In this document: piece by piece, positions 31,805-40,524 of the stretch
Position numbering within the stretch: the stretch's first letter is position 1
Layout: each line of letters opens with the position of its first letter
Assembly: GCF_000743575.1 (NCBI RefSeq)
Contig: NZ_JQGC01000008.1
Coordinates: 1-49,951, forward strand
Direction of reading: 5' to 3'
Length of the DNA stretch: 49,951 nt
Source of the DNA: Devosia riboflavina
Lineage (GTDB): Bacteria > Pseudomonadota > Alphaproteobacteria > Rhizobiales > Devosiaceae
Position numbers and translations under genes: made by a program
The notes under the pieces: generated by a model
What the model saw: only the letters and a program-made list of their open reading frames with translations
What the model was told of the DNA's origin: nothing
Databases searched by the model: none

Positions 31805-33323
31805 CGTTTCCACTCTTGATGCCAGCGGCGTACCGCATGATTTCTGCTTCGGTAATTTCTGCGCCTTCGAGCACGCCCGTCAGGCGCCCCTCGCGCATCA
31901 CCACCACGCGGTGGCTGAGGCCGATCACTTCCTGCATTTCCGAGGAGATGAGGATGATCGATTTTCCTTCGGCGGCCAGGGCCGCGATGATGTGATAGAT
32001 CTGCTGCTTGGTGCCGACATCGATGCCGCGGGTCGGCTCATCCATGATGATGATGTCCGGCTCGCTCTCCATGGTCTTGCCCAGCATGAGCTTTTGCTGG
32101 TTGCCGCCCGAGAGGCGGCCGACGGCGACGGAGGCATCGCGGGCACGGATATCGAAGCGGCGCACGGCGCGCTCAAGGGCGCGCTCTTCGCTGGAGCTGT
32201 CGAGGAAGCCGGCCTTGATGTGCTTGTTTAGCGTGAGAAGGGTCAGGTTGGGGCGGAGGCCCATATTCAGCAGGAGGCCTTTGCCCTTGCGGTCCTTGGT
32301 CATGTAGGCAAGGCCTGCATCGACCGATTGGGCCACCTGGGTGAAATTGACCGGTTTGCCATCGAGCGTGATGTCTCCACCGGTGCGGTGGCTGAGGCCG
32401 ACAATGGCTTCGGCGACGGCAGTGCGGCCCGAACCGATGAGGCCGGCAAAGCCGAGGATTTCACCGCGTTTCAGGTCAAAGGAAATGTCTTTGACGCCCT
32501 TGGCGGCGAGATTGCGCACACCCAGAACCACGGGCGCGTCGACATCGGGCTCGTGCTTGGGTGGATAGAGATTGGAGAGCTCGCGGCCGACCATCATCTG
32601 GGCGATGGAGTCGGGCGTCAGCGCCTCGGTGCCGACGGTGGCGATCAACTGGCCATCGCGCAGGACCGTGACGCGATCGGCCAGCTCCATGATCTCGTCG
32701 AGCTTGTGCGAGATGAAGATGACGGCGACGCCGCGGGCGGTGAGGCGGCGGATCTGTTCGAAGAGTGTCTGAGTTTCGCTGACCGAGAGCACGGCGGTCG
32801 GCTCGTCCATGATAAGGACGCGCGCATCGCGGCTGATGGCCTTGGCGATCTCGACCATCTGCTTGTCGGCGACCGAGAGGGTGCTGATGCGATCATCGGG
32901 ATCGACGCGGACATGCAGCGTGTCCATCAGTTCGGCCGCCTTGCTGCGCATCGCGCCGAGGTCGAGGAAGCCGAAGCGTTTGATTTCGCGGCCGAGGAAA
33001 ATGGATTCCGAGGCCGTGAGGTGTTCGGCCAGATTCAATTCCTGGTGGATGAGCACGATGCCCATCGCTTCCGCCTTGCCATCCGGCGGCAGGGTGACGG
33101 TTTCGCCGTCATAGGTGATCGAGCCCGAAGTCGGCTGCTCGATGCCGGAGAGAATCTTAATGAGGGTGGATTTGCCCGCGCCGTTTTCGCCGATGATGGC
33201 GTGCACTTCACCGGGCTTGATGTCGAAATCGATGCTGAACAGCACCGGGATTTCGCCAAAGGATTTGGAAATGCGATTGGCCGCCAAAACGGCAGGCGCA
33301 GATGTGCCTTCGGCTGATGACAT
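31785..33323 (-). CDS. Sugar ABC transporter ATPase, double-domain (RbsA-like)
   Basis: A 512-residue protein with two fused ABC domains. Domain 1 has a full Walker A (GENGAGKST), a degenerate signature (STLSVADKQMVEIAKA) and Walker B VLIMDEPTAVLS. Domain 2 has a degenerate Walker A (GLIGSGRTAV), a complete signature LSGGNQQK and Walker B IIIMDEPTRGID. This asymmetry is usual for RbsA/MglA. ATG 33323 is used, with GGGGAGGGG upstream. It is the first gene of the operon, transcribed away from the LacI-type regulator. Confidence 0.94.
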   Translation of the reverse strand: MSSAEGTSAPAVLAANRISKSFGEIPVLFSIDFDIKPGEVHAIIGENGAGKSTLIKILSGIEQPTSGSITYDGETVTLPPDGKAEAMGIVLIHQELNLAEHLTASESIFLGREIKRFGFLDLGAMRSKAAELMDTLHVRVDPDDRISTLSVADKQMVEIAKAISRDARVLIMDEPTAVLSVSETQTLFEQIRRLTARGVAVIFISHKLDEIMELADRVTVLRDGQLIATVGTEALTPDSIAQMMVGRELSNLYPPKHEPDVDAPVVLGVRNLAAKGVKDISFDLKRGEILGFAGLIGSGRTAVAEAIVGLSHRTGGDITLDGKPVNFTQVAQSVDAGLAYMTKDRKGKGLLLNMGLRPNLTLLTLNKHIKAGFLDSSSEERALERAVRRFDIRARDASVAVGRLSGGNQQKLMLGKTMESEPDIIIMDEPTRGIDVGTKQQIYHIIAALAAEGKSIILISSEMQEVIGLSHRVVVMREGRLTGVLEGAEITEAEIMRYAAGIKSGNDERISA

Positions 33324-33383
33324 CGCAAAACCCCTCCCCTGGACGCGGCCCGTTGACCCGGCTCTTCGTCCCTGATGTGATGA

Positions 33384-33418
33384 TGTAAAGGTTTTCATGA
33401 TTGATGTAAAGGTTTACA
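33384..33418. promoter_or_regulatory. Two LacI-type operators between the sugar operon and its regulator
   Basis: TGTAAAGGTTTTCA (33384-33397) and the perfect palindrome TGTAAAGGTTTACA (33405-33418) are 21 bases apart centre to centre, about two helical turns on the same face of DNA. They match the TGTAAA-N2-TTTACA pattern of LacI-family sites and lie in the divergent gap, so one pair could control both directions. Confidence 0.75.
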
Positions 33419-33520
33419 CGGAGGCAAAAGCGTATAAGCCTCTTGGGAGGGTCTGGCGCTATACGTTGCATCTGCTAGAGGCAGGGAAACGGGCGCCAGT
33501 GGGTGTGCGGGGCTTTGCGA

Positions 33521-34540
33521 GTGCAGCACCAGAAACTGGCTACGATAGAAGACGTTGCGGCGCTTGCCGGCGTGTCCATCGCCACGGTCAGTCGTGCCAT
33601 CAACGAACCCACCAAGGTCGCCGACGAAACACGCCGCAAGGTGACCGAGGCCATCGCCCGCACCGGCTACACCACCAATGCCATGGCCCGATCGCTGCGC
33701 ATGCGGCGGTCCAACATGATTCTCATCCTGGCGCCCGATGTTGGCGATCCGAATTTTTCCAATATTCTGGTGGGGCTTGAAACCGAGGCGAGCAAGCGCG
33801 GCTATGGCGTGCTCATCGGCAATACGCAGAATGATCCGGCGCGGGAGACCGATTATCTGCGGTTCATCAGCTCCAACCAGGCGGATGGGCTGATCCTGTT
33901 CACGGGACATTTGCCCTATGGCTTTGGGCAGGATGGCACCGAGGGACGCTTGCCGCCCATGGTGGCGGTCAATGAGCCGGTGCCCAATGCCGAAGTGCCT
34001 TTTGTCGGCGTCGACAATTTTGAGGGTGCGCGCATTGCCACCGAACACCTGATCTCGCAGGGGCATCGCCGGATTGCCTTCGTCGGGCGATCGAGCGCGC
34101 GCGAGGTCAATCGGCTGCGCGAGGAGGGCTATCGCAGGGCGCTGGCGGGGGCGGGGATCGCGATTGATCCGCGCATGATCATCGATGGCGACGGGACGAC
34201 GGAAAGCGGACGGGCGGCGGCGGAACTGATGTTCGTGCGCGATGCGCTGCCGACAGCCTTTTTCTGCGTCAATGACGCGACGGCGCTGGGCGTCATCATC
34301 TCGCTCAATGCGCGGCATTATGACCTCCCGCGGCAATTCTCCATCATGGGCTTTGACGACATTTCGTTTTCGAGTTTCGTCACCCCATCGCTGACGACGA
34401 TGAAGCAGCCGCGCCACCGGATCGGCGAGGCGGCAATGGAATTGCTGCTGGCGCTTCTGGCCGGGGAAAAGCCGCGCGAGCAGCAGGTGCTGCTTCGGGC
34501 GGAACTGATCGTGCGCAATTCGGTGACGCGCGTGGGCTAG
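33521..34540 (+). CDS. LacI-family transcriptional regulator
   Basis: A 339-residue regulator. The N-terminal helix-turn-helix is TIEDVAALAGVSIATVSRAI followed by the hinge MARSLRMRRSNMI. The remainder is a type I periplasmic-binding-like sensor (ILAPDVGDPNFSNILVGLE, PFVGVDNFEGARIATEHLI, IMGFDDISFSSF then VTPSLTTMKQPRHRIG). It probably senses the sugar imported by the divergent ABC system and binds the paired TGTAAA sites at 33384-33418. The GTG at 33521 (GGGGC upstream) is chosen; a GTG at 33503 would add six residues. Confidence 0.92.
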   Translation: MQHQKLATIEDVAALAGVSIATVSRAINEPTKVADETRRKVTEAIARTGYTTNAMARSLRMRRSNMILILAPDVGDPNFSNILVGLETEASKRGYGVLIGNTQNDPARETDYLRFISSNQADGLILFTGHLPYGFGQDGTEGRLPPMVAVNEPVPNAEVPFVGVDNFEGARIATEHLISQGHRRIAFVGRSSAREVNRLREEGYRRALAGAGIAIDPRMIIDGDGTTESGRAAAELMFVRDALPTAFFCVNDATALGVIISLNARHYDLPRQFSIMGFDDISFSSFVTPSLTTMKQPRHRIGEAAMELLLALLAGEKPREQQVLLRAELIVRNSVTRVG

Positions 34541-34680
34541 GCGCTGCGCCATTGCCCTGCTATGGCTTGGGCAACAATAGGAGAATGCCTTTGACCTCCC
34601 TTTCGCTTTTCGCGCCCAGCGGCCGATCGGCAAGGTAGCGTTTTAGCTCTTTAGTCCGGTGGACCGTTCGGCGATGTGAC
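34541..34680. other. Intergenic stretch between lacI-type gene and GNAT
   Basis: No gene is supported. A 17-codon frame at 34585-34638 has GGAG only one base before its ATG, too close for normal initiation. The stretch ends in a strong terminator (34681), so it may be a 3' untranslated region or hold a small RNA; nothing decisive is seen. Confidence 0.3.
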
Positions 34681-34713
34681 CGCCCATCCTAGCAAGGACG
34701 GGCGTCCGTTTTT
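34681..34713 (+). terminator. Intrinsic terminator before the GNAT gene
   Basis: Stem CGCCCATCCT / AGGACGGGCG (one mismatch) with loop AGCA, then TCCGTTTTTCTTTT. It is 140 bases after the lacI-type stop and 18 bases before the GNAT start, which is unusually close to a start codon, so the GNAT promoter must overlap it or read-through must occur. Confidence 0.7.
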
Positions 34714-34730
34714 CTTTTGCCGAGAACACC

Positions 34731-35201
34731 ATGATTATTGAAATGACTGCGAATGACTTTGCCTTGCTCCTGGAGGGTAAGGCACCCGCCGGGCTGCGCC
34801 TCGAACAGGATGTCGAACTGGCGCCGCCGGTGGTGCTGGATATGCTGGCCGGCCTTGCGGCTCAACTGGCGGAGCAATTTGCGCCATCGGCCTGGATGCT
34901 GGTCGAAAACGGGGAAGTGGTCGGGCTGATGTCGATCACCCGTCTGCCGGAAGCGGGCGAGCTCCATATCGGCTATGGTGTGGCGCCGACACGGCAGGGG
35001 CGGGGCTTTGCCACCGCTGCCGTTGCGGCATTGCTCGATTGGGCCCGTGGCGATGCGCGGGTCGGGCGCGTATCGGCCGAAACCGCCGTGGACAACGTCG
35101 CCTCCCAGCGCGTGCTGGAGCGCAATGGTTTTGCGCGCGTGGGCGAGAGGATCGATCCCGAGGATGGTCCCGTGATCTGCTGGCAGATCGCGACCGCATA
35201 A
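34731..35201 (+). CDS. GNAT-family N-acetyltransferase
   Basis: A 156-residue acetyl-CoA-dependent acyltransferase. Motif A is visible as LHIGYGVAPTRQGRGFATAA, with the acetyl-CoA pyrophosphate loop R/Q-x-x-G-x-G/A; motif B follows with ETAVDNVASQRVLERNGF. It resembles RimJ-like and small-molecule acetyltransferases that have VDNxAS and RVLEKxGF blocks. Substrate unknown. It stands between a terminator upstream and another downstream, so it is a single-gene unit. Confidence 0.88.
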   Translation: MIIEMTANDFALLLEGKAPAGLRLEQDVELAPPVVLDMLAGLAAQLAEQFAPSAWMLVENGEVVGLMSITRLPEAGELHIGYGVAPTRQGRGFATAAVAALLDWARGDARVGRVSAETAVDNVASQRVLERNGFARVGERIDPEDGPVICWQIATA

Positions 35202-35207
35202 ACCTGG

Positions 35208-35234
35208 CCGGGCGCCCTTTGGGGCGCCCGGTTT
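35208..35234 (+). terminator. Intrinsic terminator of the GNAT gene
   Basis: Ten-base perfect stem CCGGGCGCCC / GGGCGCCCGG with a TTTG loop, then TTT; six bases after the stop codon. Confidence 0.85.
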
Positions 35235-35247
35235 GTCTGGCGTTGAG

Positions 35248-35598
35248 TCAGTAGCCCTTGGCCTTGAGCCATTCTTCCATCCAGGCGATTTCGCCTTCCT
35301 GGGCGGCGATGACGTCTTCGGCCAGCTTGCGGACCTCGGGGTCCTTTCCGTGTTCGAGCACGATTTTCGCCATGGCGACGGCACCCTGGTGATGGGGGAT
35401 CATGCCGCGGATGAAATCGACATCGGCATCGCCGGAATATTCGATCGCCATGTCAGCATGCATCTGCTGGTTGGCCTCGGTGTATGCTGTGGTAGCGGGT
35501 GAATCGCTCATTGCGCCGCCATGGCCGGCATGGGCGTCCTGCGCATAGGCGGGAAGGGCGAAAAGGGCGAAGGCGAGAGCGAGGAATGTGGTTTTCAT
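35248..35598 (-). CDS. DUF305 protein, periplasmic (CopM-like)
   Basis: A 116-residue secreted protein with a signal peptide (MKTTFLALAFALFALPAYAQ, cleaved at AYA-QDA). The DUF305 core is VDFIRGMIPHHQGAVAMAK followed by KLAEDVIAAQEGEIAWMEEW, a four-helix ferritin-like fold with conserved Met and His residues that can bind metal. The mature N-terminus HAGHGG adds two histidines. Family members are often linked to copper handling, and a copper operon lies 1 kb away, so a periplasmic copper role is plausible but not shown. Confidence 0.85.
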   Translation of the reverse strand: MKTTFLALAFALFALPAYAQDAHAGHGGAMSDSPATTAYTEANQQMHADMAIEYSGDADVDFIRGMIPHHQGAVAMAKIVLEHGKDPEVRKLAEDVIAAQEGEIAWMEEWLKAKGY

Positions 35599-35662
35599 TT
35601 GGGCCACCTTTGGTTATGCCCCACCCAATTGCGGGCTTGCCAGATGGCAAGGTCAAGCGCCG

Positions 35663-35692
35663 TTGACAGGCGGTTGGCGGAATTGTTACTTA
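35663..35692 (+). promoter_or_regulatory. Promoter of the arsR-type gene (leaderless transcript likely)
   Basis: A consensus TTGACA (35663-35668) and TACTTA (35687-35692) with 18-base spacing. Transcription would start about six bases later, at the ATG (35698), which has no ribosome site. Confidence 0.5.
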
Positions 35693-35697
35693 ATTTC

Positions 35698-36042
35698 ATG
35701 CTTAACCAAAATCCCAAGCTCGACCTGATGTTTCAGGCGCTGGCCGACCCGACGCGGCGGGCGATGATCGACCGGCTGAGCCGTGGCCCGGCCTCGGTCA
35801 GCGAACTGGCAAAGCCCTTCGACATGTCGCTGCCGGCCGTGGTGCAGCACCTGCAGGCGCTGGAGGCGAGCGGGCTTGTTTCCTCGCAAAAAGTGGGGCG
35901 GGTGCGCACCTGCCAGATCGAGCCGGAAGCGCTGAGCCAGGCCGAACAATGGCTCAACGAGCGGCGGACGCTGTGGGTGAAGCGGCTGGACCGCTTAGGA
36001 GAATATCTGGCGGCGACGGAAGACGAGGAAGAGGGCAAATGA
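35698..36042 (+). CDS. ArsR-family transcriptional regulator
   Basis: A 114-residue winged-helix regulator. It has LDLMFQALADPTRRAMIDRL, recognition helix SVSELAKPFDMSLPAVVQHL and wing SSQKVGRVRTCQIEPEAL. No CxC-type metal site is present in the alpha3 helix, so it belongs to the non-metal ArsR group commonly paired with SRPBCC proteins. Its stop overlaps the next start (ATGA). It probably represses the pair. The ATG at 35698 has no Shine-Dalgarno sequence and may be translated from a leaderless message. Confidence 0.92.
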   Translation: MLNQNPKLDLMFQALADPTRRAMIDRLSRGPASVSELAKPFDMSLPAVVQHLQALEASGLVSSQKVGRVRTCQIEPEALSQAEQWLNERRTLWVKRLDRLGEYLAATEDEEEGK

Positions 36043-36515
36043 CCGAAAAGAAGCGCAGTGTCAGCCACGCGACCTTTGTGCTGGAGCGCCGCTACAAGGC
36101 GAAGCCGGAGCGGGTTTATCGCGCCCTCTCCGAACCCGGGGCCAAGGCGCAGTGGTTCACGCCGCCCGAGACCTGGGGCAAGGACGAGCAGACCATGGAT
36201 TTCCGCATTGGCGGGGTGGAGACGAGTGTTGGTGGGCCCATTGGTGGGCCGGTGCACGCCTTTCGCGCGGTCTATCAGGACATCGTGCCCAATGAGCGGA
36301 TTGTCTATTCCTATTTCATGACGCTGGACGATGTGCGGATTTCGGTTTCGGTCTCGACGTTTGAGCTGACCGCGGATGGCGATCATACCAAGCTGAAGAT
36401 GACGGAGATGGGCGCCTATCTCGATGGGTTCGACGACGGCGGACGGTTGCGGGAAGAGGGCACGAATGTGCTGCTCGATAATCTCGGGCGGTTTGTGGAG
36501 GGGGATTGGGAGTAG
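36039..36515 (+). CDS. SRPBCC (AHSA1-like) protein
   Basis: A 158-residue START/Bet v 1-fold protein. Family blocks: FVLERRYKAKPERVYRALSE then AKAQWFTPPE, DFRIGGVETSVGG, PNERIVYSYFMTLD and TKLKMTEMGAYLDG. It ends with NVLLDNLGRFVEGDWE, the helix that closes the ligand pocket. Such proteins bind hydrophobic small molecules; the partner ArsR regulator overlaps its start by four bases, a very common two-gene unit. Ligand unknown. Confidence 0.88.
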   Translation: MTEKKRSVSHATFVLERRYKAKPERVYRALSEPGAKAQWFTPPETWGKDEQTMDFRIGGVETSVGGPIGGPVHAFRAVYQDIVPNERIVYSYFMTLDDVRISVSVSTFELTADGDHTKLKMTEMGAYLDGFDDGGRLREEGTNVLLDNLGRFVEGDWE

Positions 36516-36531
36516 GTCTCAACCTCCGAGC

Positions 36532-36615
36532 GTCATCCTCGGGCTTGACCCGAGGACACTTCACTTAGTTGCGGCGCAGAAAGTGCAGGGCCCTCGGGTC
36601 AAGCCCGAGGGTGAC
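36532..36615. repeat. REP-like palindrome, GTCATCCTCGGGCTTGACCC family (intact copy)
   Basis: Two hairpins, CCTCGGGCTTGACCCGAGG and CCCTCGGGTCAAGCCCGAGGG, separated by about 30 bases, between the convergent SRPBCC and copZ genes. Copies of the same family at both window ends are cut by the IS110 element. Confidence 0.85.
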
Positions 36616-36626
36616 GGCCGAGCCGT

Positions 36627-36827
36627 TCAGGCCGGCTCGGGCGTATAGCCGGCTTCCTTGATCGCATCTTCGCCCTTGGCGCGGTCGCCCGTAAAGCTCA
36701 CCTTGTGGGTATCGAGGTCGACGGTGATTTCGGCGCCGGGGAGCGCTTCTTCAAGCGCCTTGCGGACCGTGCTGACGCAGTGGCTGCAGGTCATGTCGTT
36801 GACGGTGAAAATGGTCGTGTCGGCCAT
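36627..36827 (-). CDS. copZ: Copper chaperone CopZ (HMA domain)
   Basis: A 66-residue single heavy-metal-associated domain. The metal site is MTCSHC near residue 12, with the ferredoxin-like beta-alpha-beta fold VSTVRKALEEALPGAEITVD, HKVSFTGD and the final EAGYTPEPA. It passes Cu(I) to the CopA ATPase encoded two genes upstream. It lies one base after cueR, so the three genes form one operon. Confidence 0.92.
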   Translation of the reverse strand: MADTTIFTVNDMTCSHCVSTVRKALEEALPGAEITVDLDTHKVSFTGDRAKGEDAIKEAGYTPEPA

Positions 36828-36828
36828 G

Positions 36829-37239
36829 TCAGTGTCCTTTGGTCTTTGAATTGGTCCCGGCGAGGTCGTCGAGAATGGGGCAATCGGGGCGGTTGTCGCC
36901 CTGGCAGCAATGGACGAGATGCTTGAGCGTCCCGACCATGGATTCGAGTTCGGCGATCTTGGTTTCGAGCGCCGATATGTGCTCGGAGGCGATGTCGCGC
37001 ACTTCGCCGCTGGCGCGGGTCTTGTCCTGCCAGAGGGCGAGGAGGGCGCTGGTTTCCTCGATGGAAAAGCCCAGGGTCCGCGAGCGGCGGATGAAGCGCA
37101 GCACATGCACTTCATCACTGCCATAGACGCGGTAATTGCTGTCGGTGCGCGTCGGCGGGCGGATGAGGCCGATCTGCTCATAGTAGCGGATCATCTTTGC
37201 GGAGACGCCGGAAGCGTCGGCGGCCTGGCCGATATTCAT
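36829..37239 (-). CDS. cueR: Cu(I)-responsive MerR-family regulator CueR
   Basis: A 136-residue activator. The DNA-binding part is [20 protein letters not shown] with the YEQIGLI segment. The copper site is [10 protein letters not shown], with Cys112 and Cys120 at the same positions as in E. coli CueR, plus an extra Cys111. A long dimer helix ([20 protein letters not shown]) precedes it. Unusually it is the middle gene of the operon it should control. Its ATG overlaps the copA stop by four bases (ATGA). Confidence 0.93.
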   Translation of the reverse strand: MNIGQAADASGVSAKMIRYYEQIGLIRPPTRTDSNYRVYGSDEVHVLRFIRRSRTLGFSIEETSALLALWQDKTRASGEVRDIASEHISALETKIAELESMVGTLKHLVHCCQGDNRPDCPILDDLAGTNSKTKGH

Positions 37240-39500
37240 GCGCTTTCTCCCTTGATGGCGCGCAGGCGCTGGGCATTGCCGACGACGAAGACCGACGAGA
37301 GGGCCATGGCCCCGGCGCCGAGCATGGGCGAGAGCAATATGCCGAAGGCGGGATAGAGCACGCCCGCGGCAACCGGGATAAGCAGGGCATTGTACCCAAA
37401 AGCCCAGAAGAGATTCTCCCAGATGTTCTTCATCGTGGCGCGGCTGACGGTCAGGGCATTGAGCACGCCCTGCAGATTGCCGCCGAGGAGGACGACATCG
37501 GCGCTTTCGATGGCGGCATCGGTGCCCGTGCCGACGGCGATGCCGATATCGGCTTCGGCAAGGGCCGGGGCGTCGTTGATGCCGTCGCCCACATAGGCGA
37601 CGACGCGGCCGCCCTGCCGCAGGGCTTTTATGGCGGCGACCTTGTCCGCCGGGAGGACTTCAGCCTGCACCTCGTCGATGCCGAGCTGGGCAGCGATGGC
37701 GGCGGCGGTGCGCTTGTTGTCGCCTGAGATCATCGCCGTCTTGAGGCCCATGGCGTGGAGACGGGCGATGACGGCCTTGCTGGTCGGCTTGACGACGTCG
37801 GCGACGACGATCGCGGCGGCGATCTTTCCATCCACTGCGGCAAAGACCGGGGTCTTGCCTTCGTCGGCGAGGCGCTGAAGCGTCTCTTCGAAGTCGGAGA
37901 GATCGAGACCTGCCATCATGCGTGCCGACCCCACCTGAACCTTGCGAGTGCCGATGGTGGCGATGACGCCGTGGCCGGGGGCGGAGTCGAAGTGTTCGAC
38001 CGTTGGCAGGGTCAGGCCGGCCTTTTCGGCTGCGGCGACGATGGCGAGGGCGATCGGGTGCTCCGAGCGGCTTTCGGCTGATGCGACGAGTGACAAGACT
38101 TCGTCGTGTTCGAAATCGTCGTCGAGGATCAGGTCTGTAAGAACGGGTTTGCCTTCGGTGAGCGTGCCGGTCTTGTCGAAGGCCACGACGTCGGCATCGC
38201 GCAGGCGCTGCAGGGCTTCACTCTTACGGAAGAGCACGCCGAGTTCGGCGGCGCGGCCAGTGCCGACCATGATCGACGTTGGCGTGGCGAGGCCCATGGC
38301 ACAGGGGCAGGCGATGATGAGCACGGCGACGGCGTTGACGAAGCCGAAGGTCATGGCGGGATCGGGGCCCCAGACGAGCCAGACCACGAAGGTGAGTGCG
38401 GCGAGGGCCATGACGGCGGGGACGAACCAGGCGGTGATGAGGTCGACGGTGCGCTGGATCGGCAGCTTGCCACCCTGGGCCTCTTCGACCATGCGGATGA
38501 TCTGGGCCAGCATGGTATCGCCGCCGACCTTGGTGGCGCGGAAACGGAAGCTGCCCGACGTATTGAGCGTGCCGCCGATGACGGTGTCACCGGCCTTCTT
38601 GGAAACGGGCAGGGGCTCGCCGGAGATCATGGATTCGTTGACGTGGCTCGTGCCATCAACGAGTTCACCATCGACGGCGATCTTTTCGCCGGGGCGGACG
38701 ACGACGATGTCGCCCACCTTCACCTGCTCGATCGGCATTTCATGGACCATGCCATCGTGCTCGACTCGGGCGGTTTTCGCCTGTTCGCGCACGAGGCGCT
38801 GGATGGCTTCGCCGGTGCGGCCCTTGGCCAAAGCTTCAAGCCAGCGGCCGACGAGGATCAAAAGCACGATGACGGCGGCGGCTTCGAAATAGACGTAGCG
38901 CGTTTCGGCCGGCACGAGCTGCGGGGCGAAGGTGACGACCGTGGAAAAGAGCCAGGCGGCACCGGCGCCGAGGGCAACGAGCGAGTTCATTTCCGGCGCG
39001 CCGCGGAAGAGGGCGGGGATGCCGACCTTGAAGAAGCGCAGGCCGGGCACGAAGAGCACGAAACTCGCGAGGACAAAGTAGGTTGTGTAGAGGACGTCCA
39101 TCGAGACGACGGACATCAGCCACATGTGGAAGGGCATGTAGAGGTGGCCGAGCATTTCCACCGCAAAGAGCGGAATGGTCGGGATGGCGGCGATAATGAC
39201 GTCGCGGCGCAGGATCGCCGCGTCTTCGTCATGGTGGTGATGGGCGTGGTCGTGGCCGGCATGCATGGGCTGGCGGACACTGCCCTTGTAGCCGACCTTT
39301 TCGACGGCCTTGATGAGCGCTTCGGTGTCGCCGCCGGTCACGGTGGCGCGCTCGGTCGCAAGGTTCACTGACGCCGCCTCGACGCCGGGGACCTTTAGGA
39401 GCGCCTTTTCCACCCGCGACACGCAGGAGGCGCAGGTCATGCCTTCGATATCGAGGGCCACGGGGGTGGGCGAATGGGTGTGGTGGACGTGTTCTGTCAT
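37236..39500 (-). CDS. copA: Cu(I)-exporting P-type ATPase CopA
   Basis: A 754-residue P1B-type ATPase. One N-terminal metal domain (MTCASC near residues 21-26) and a His-rich linker ([15 protein letters not shown] near 79-93) precede eight membrane helices. Key elements: the TGES-like actuator loop [14 protein letters not shown] in the membrane ([13 protein letters not shown]), phosphorylated Asp in [19 protein letters not shown], and the hinge [16 protein letters not shown]. These assign it to Cu(I) export from cytoplasm to periplasm. First gene of copA-cueR-copZ, driven by the CueR promoter at 39522-39552. Confidence 0.95.
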   Translation of the reverse strand: MTEHVHHTHSPTPVALDIEGMTCASCVSRVEKALLKVPGVEAASVNLATERATVTGGDTEALIKAVEKVGYKGSVRQPMHAGHDHAHHHHDEDAAILRRDVIIAAIPTIPLFAVEMLGHLYMPFHMWLMSVVSMDVLYTTYFVLASFVLFVPGLRFFKVGIPALFRGAPEMNSLVALGAGAAWLFSTVVTFAPQLVPAETRYVYFEAAAVIVLLILVGRWLEALAKGRTGEAIQRLVREQAKTARVEHDGMVHEMPIEQVKVGDIVVVRPGEKIAVDGELVDGTSHVNESMISGEPLPVSKKAGDTVIGGTLNTSGSFRFRATKVGGDTMLAQIIRMVEEAQGGKLPIQRTVDLITAWFVPAVMALAALTFVVWLVWGPDPAMTFGFVNAVAVLIIACPCAMGLATPTSIMVGTGRAAELGVLFRKSEALQRLRDADVVAFDKTGTLTEGKPVLTDLILDDDFEHDEVLSLVASAESRSEHPIALAIVAAAEKAGLTLPTVEHFDSAPGHGVIATIGTRKVQVGSARMMAGLDLSDFEETLQRLADEGKTPVFAAVDGKIAAAIVVADVVKPTSKAVIARLHAMGLKTAMISGDNKRTAAAIAAQLGIDEVQAEVLPADKVAAIKALRQGGRVVAYVGDGINDAPALAEADIGIAVGTGTDAAIESADVVLLGGNLQGVLNALTVSRATMKNIWENLFWAFGYNALLIPVAAGVLYPAFGILLSPMLGAGAMALSSVFVVGNAQRLRAIKGESA

Positions 39501-39521
39501 GGGTTCTACTCCGTCCTCATG

Positions 39522-39552
39522 TAGATAGACCTTCCCATCATGGTAAGGTCAA
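39522..39552 (-). promoter_or_regulatory. CueR-type promoter of the copper operon
   Basis: On the minus strand the -35 TTGACC (39552-39547) and -10 TATCTA (39527-39522) are separated by 19 bases, the stretched spacing typical of MerR-activated promoters. The spacer region carries the inverted repeat GACCTTACC / GGGAAGGTC (39550-39528), matching known CueR boxes. Confidence 0.85.
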
Positions 39553-39590
39553 GGGCGAAATCTACTTTTGTTTTTTCGCGATGCGACCTG

Positions 39591-39620
39591 TTGGCACAGC
39601 GACAAATCTGCTGATTATAT
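39591..39620 (+). promoter_or_regulatory. Promoter of the FNR-type regulator gene
   Basis: TTGGCA (39591-39596), an 18-base spacer and TTATAT (39615-39620); AGGAG at 39654-39658 is the ribosome site. Confidence 0.5.
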
Positions 39621-39666
39621 TCCGAGCGCCGCCGGCCTATTTCATGCGCTGTCAGGAGCTTGATCC

Positions 39667-40389
39667 ATGCAGACGGTTCGCAAAGACATCCACAACTCGG
39701 AATTGCCCATTCTGTGCCAAAGCTGCGAGGCGCGGCATCAGGGAATTTGTGGGGCAATGACCTCCGAGCAATTGCTCGCCATCTCCAAGCATACGCGGCG
39801 CGTGCGGCGGGAGCCGGGGCAGGAGATTCTGGCCGATGCCATGCCGATCGCCTCCTATGCCAATGTGCTCAAGGGCGTGGTCAAGCTCACCAAGGTGCTG
39901 GAGGATGGACGTCAGCAGGTGGTGGGGCTGCAATTTGCGCCGGATTTGCTGGGACGACCTTTTGCCAGCGAAAGCCGGGTGACGGCCGAGACGGCTTCGG
40001 ATGTCGAACTCTGCATGATCCCCAAGACCGCACTTGAGGCGCTGATGTCGGCGGGTGGGCCGGTGGAACACCGCATCATGATGCAGGCGCTGCGCGAACT
40101 CGACGAGGCGCGCGACTGGATGGTCACGCTGGGACGCAAGACCGCGGCCGAAAAGGTCGCGAGTTTCTTGTATTTGCTCGCGACGCATATCGACCCGACG
40201 GAAGAAACGGCGCTGGCGACGTTCGATCTGCCGCTTAGCCGGGCGGATATTGCCGACTTTCTGGGGCTCACCATTGAGACGGTGAGCCGGCAGTTGACGA
40301 AGCTCAAGGCCGAGAAGGTGATCGAGATCGCCAATTATCGGCATGTGAGCATCAATGACCTGACGCAATTGCGGCTGCGCTGCGGGTGA
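39667..40389 (+). CDS. fnrL: FNR-type oxygen-responsive regulator
   Basis: A 240-residue Crp/Fnr protein. Four cysteines fit a [4Fe-4S] cluster: Cys17, Cys20 and Cys28 (CQSCEARHQGIC) near the N-terminus and Cys116 (VELCMIP). The cyclic-nucleotide-like sensor is followed by an E-x-x-S-R recognition helix (LTIETVSRQLTKL), typical of proteins that read TTGAT-N4-ATCAA sites. A matching site lies upstream of cydABX at 43975. It therefore probably activates the bd oxidase under low oxygen. AGGAG lies eight bases before the ATG. Confidence 0.93.
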   Translation: MQTVRKDIHNSELPILCQSCEARHQGICGAMTSEQLLAISKHTRRVRREPGQEILADAMPIASYANVLKGVVKLTKVLEDGRQQVVGLQFAPDLLGRPFASESRVTAETASDVELCMIPKTALEALMSAGGPVEHRIMMQALRELDEARDWMVTLGRKTAAEKVASFLYLLATHIDPTEETALATFDLPLSRADIADFLGLTIETVSRQLTKLKAEKVIEIANYRHVSINDLTQLRLRCG

Positions 40390-40406
40390 TTTTTCAACCC
40401 TGAAGA

Positions 40407-40524
40407 AGTAGCCCTTATCCTGAGGTGCACAGCCTCGAAGGACGAAGGCTTGCCCGGATACATCGTGCCACGTCCTCGTGGTTCGAGGCTGCACTACGCG
40501 CAGCACCTCACCATGAGGACTACT
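40407..40524. repeat. Palindromic repeat, AGTAGCCCTTATCCTGAGGT family
   Basis: The outer arms AGTAGCCCTTATCCTGAGGT and ACCTCACCATGAGGACTACT are inverted; inner parts GCCTCGAAGGACGA and TCGTGGTTCGAGGC pair. It lies between the convergent fnr-type and cydC genes. Its right end overlaps the cydC stop codon (TAG at 40522-40520). Confidence 0.8.

Noticed and set aside
34585..34638. 17-codon leader peptide before the GNAT gene
   Set aside because: Its GGAG is one base from the ATG, too close for initiation, and no regulatory codon run is seen.
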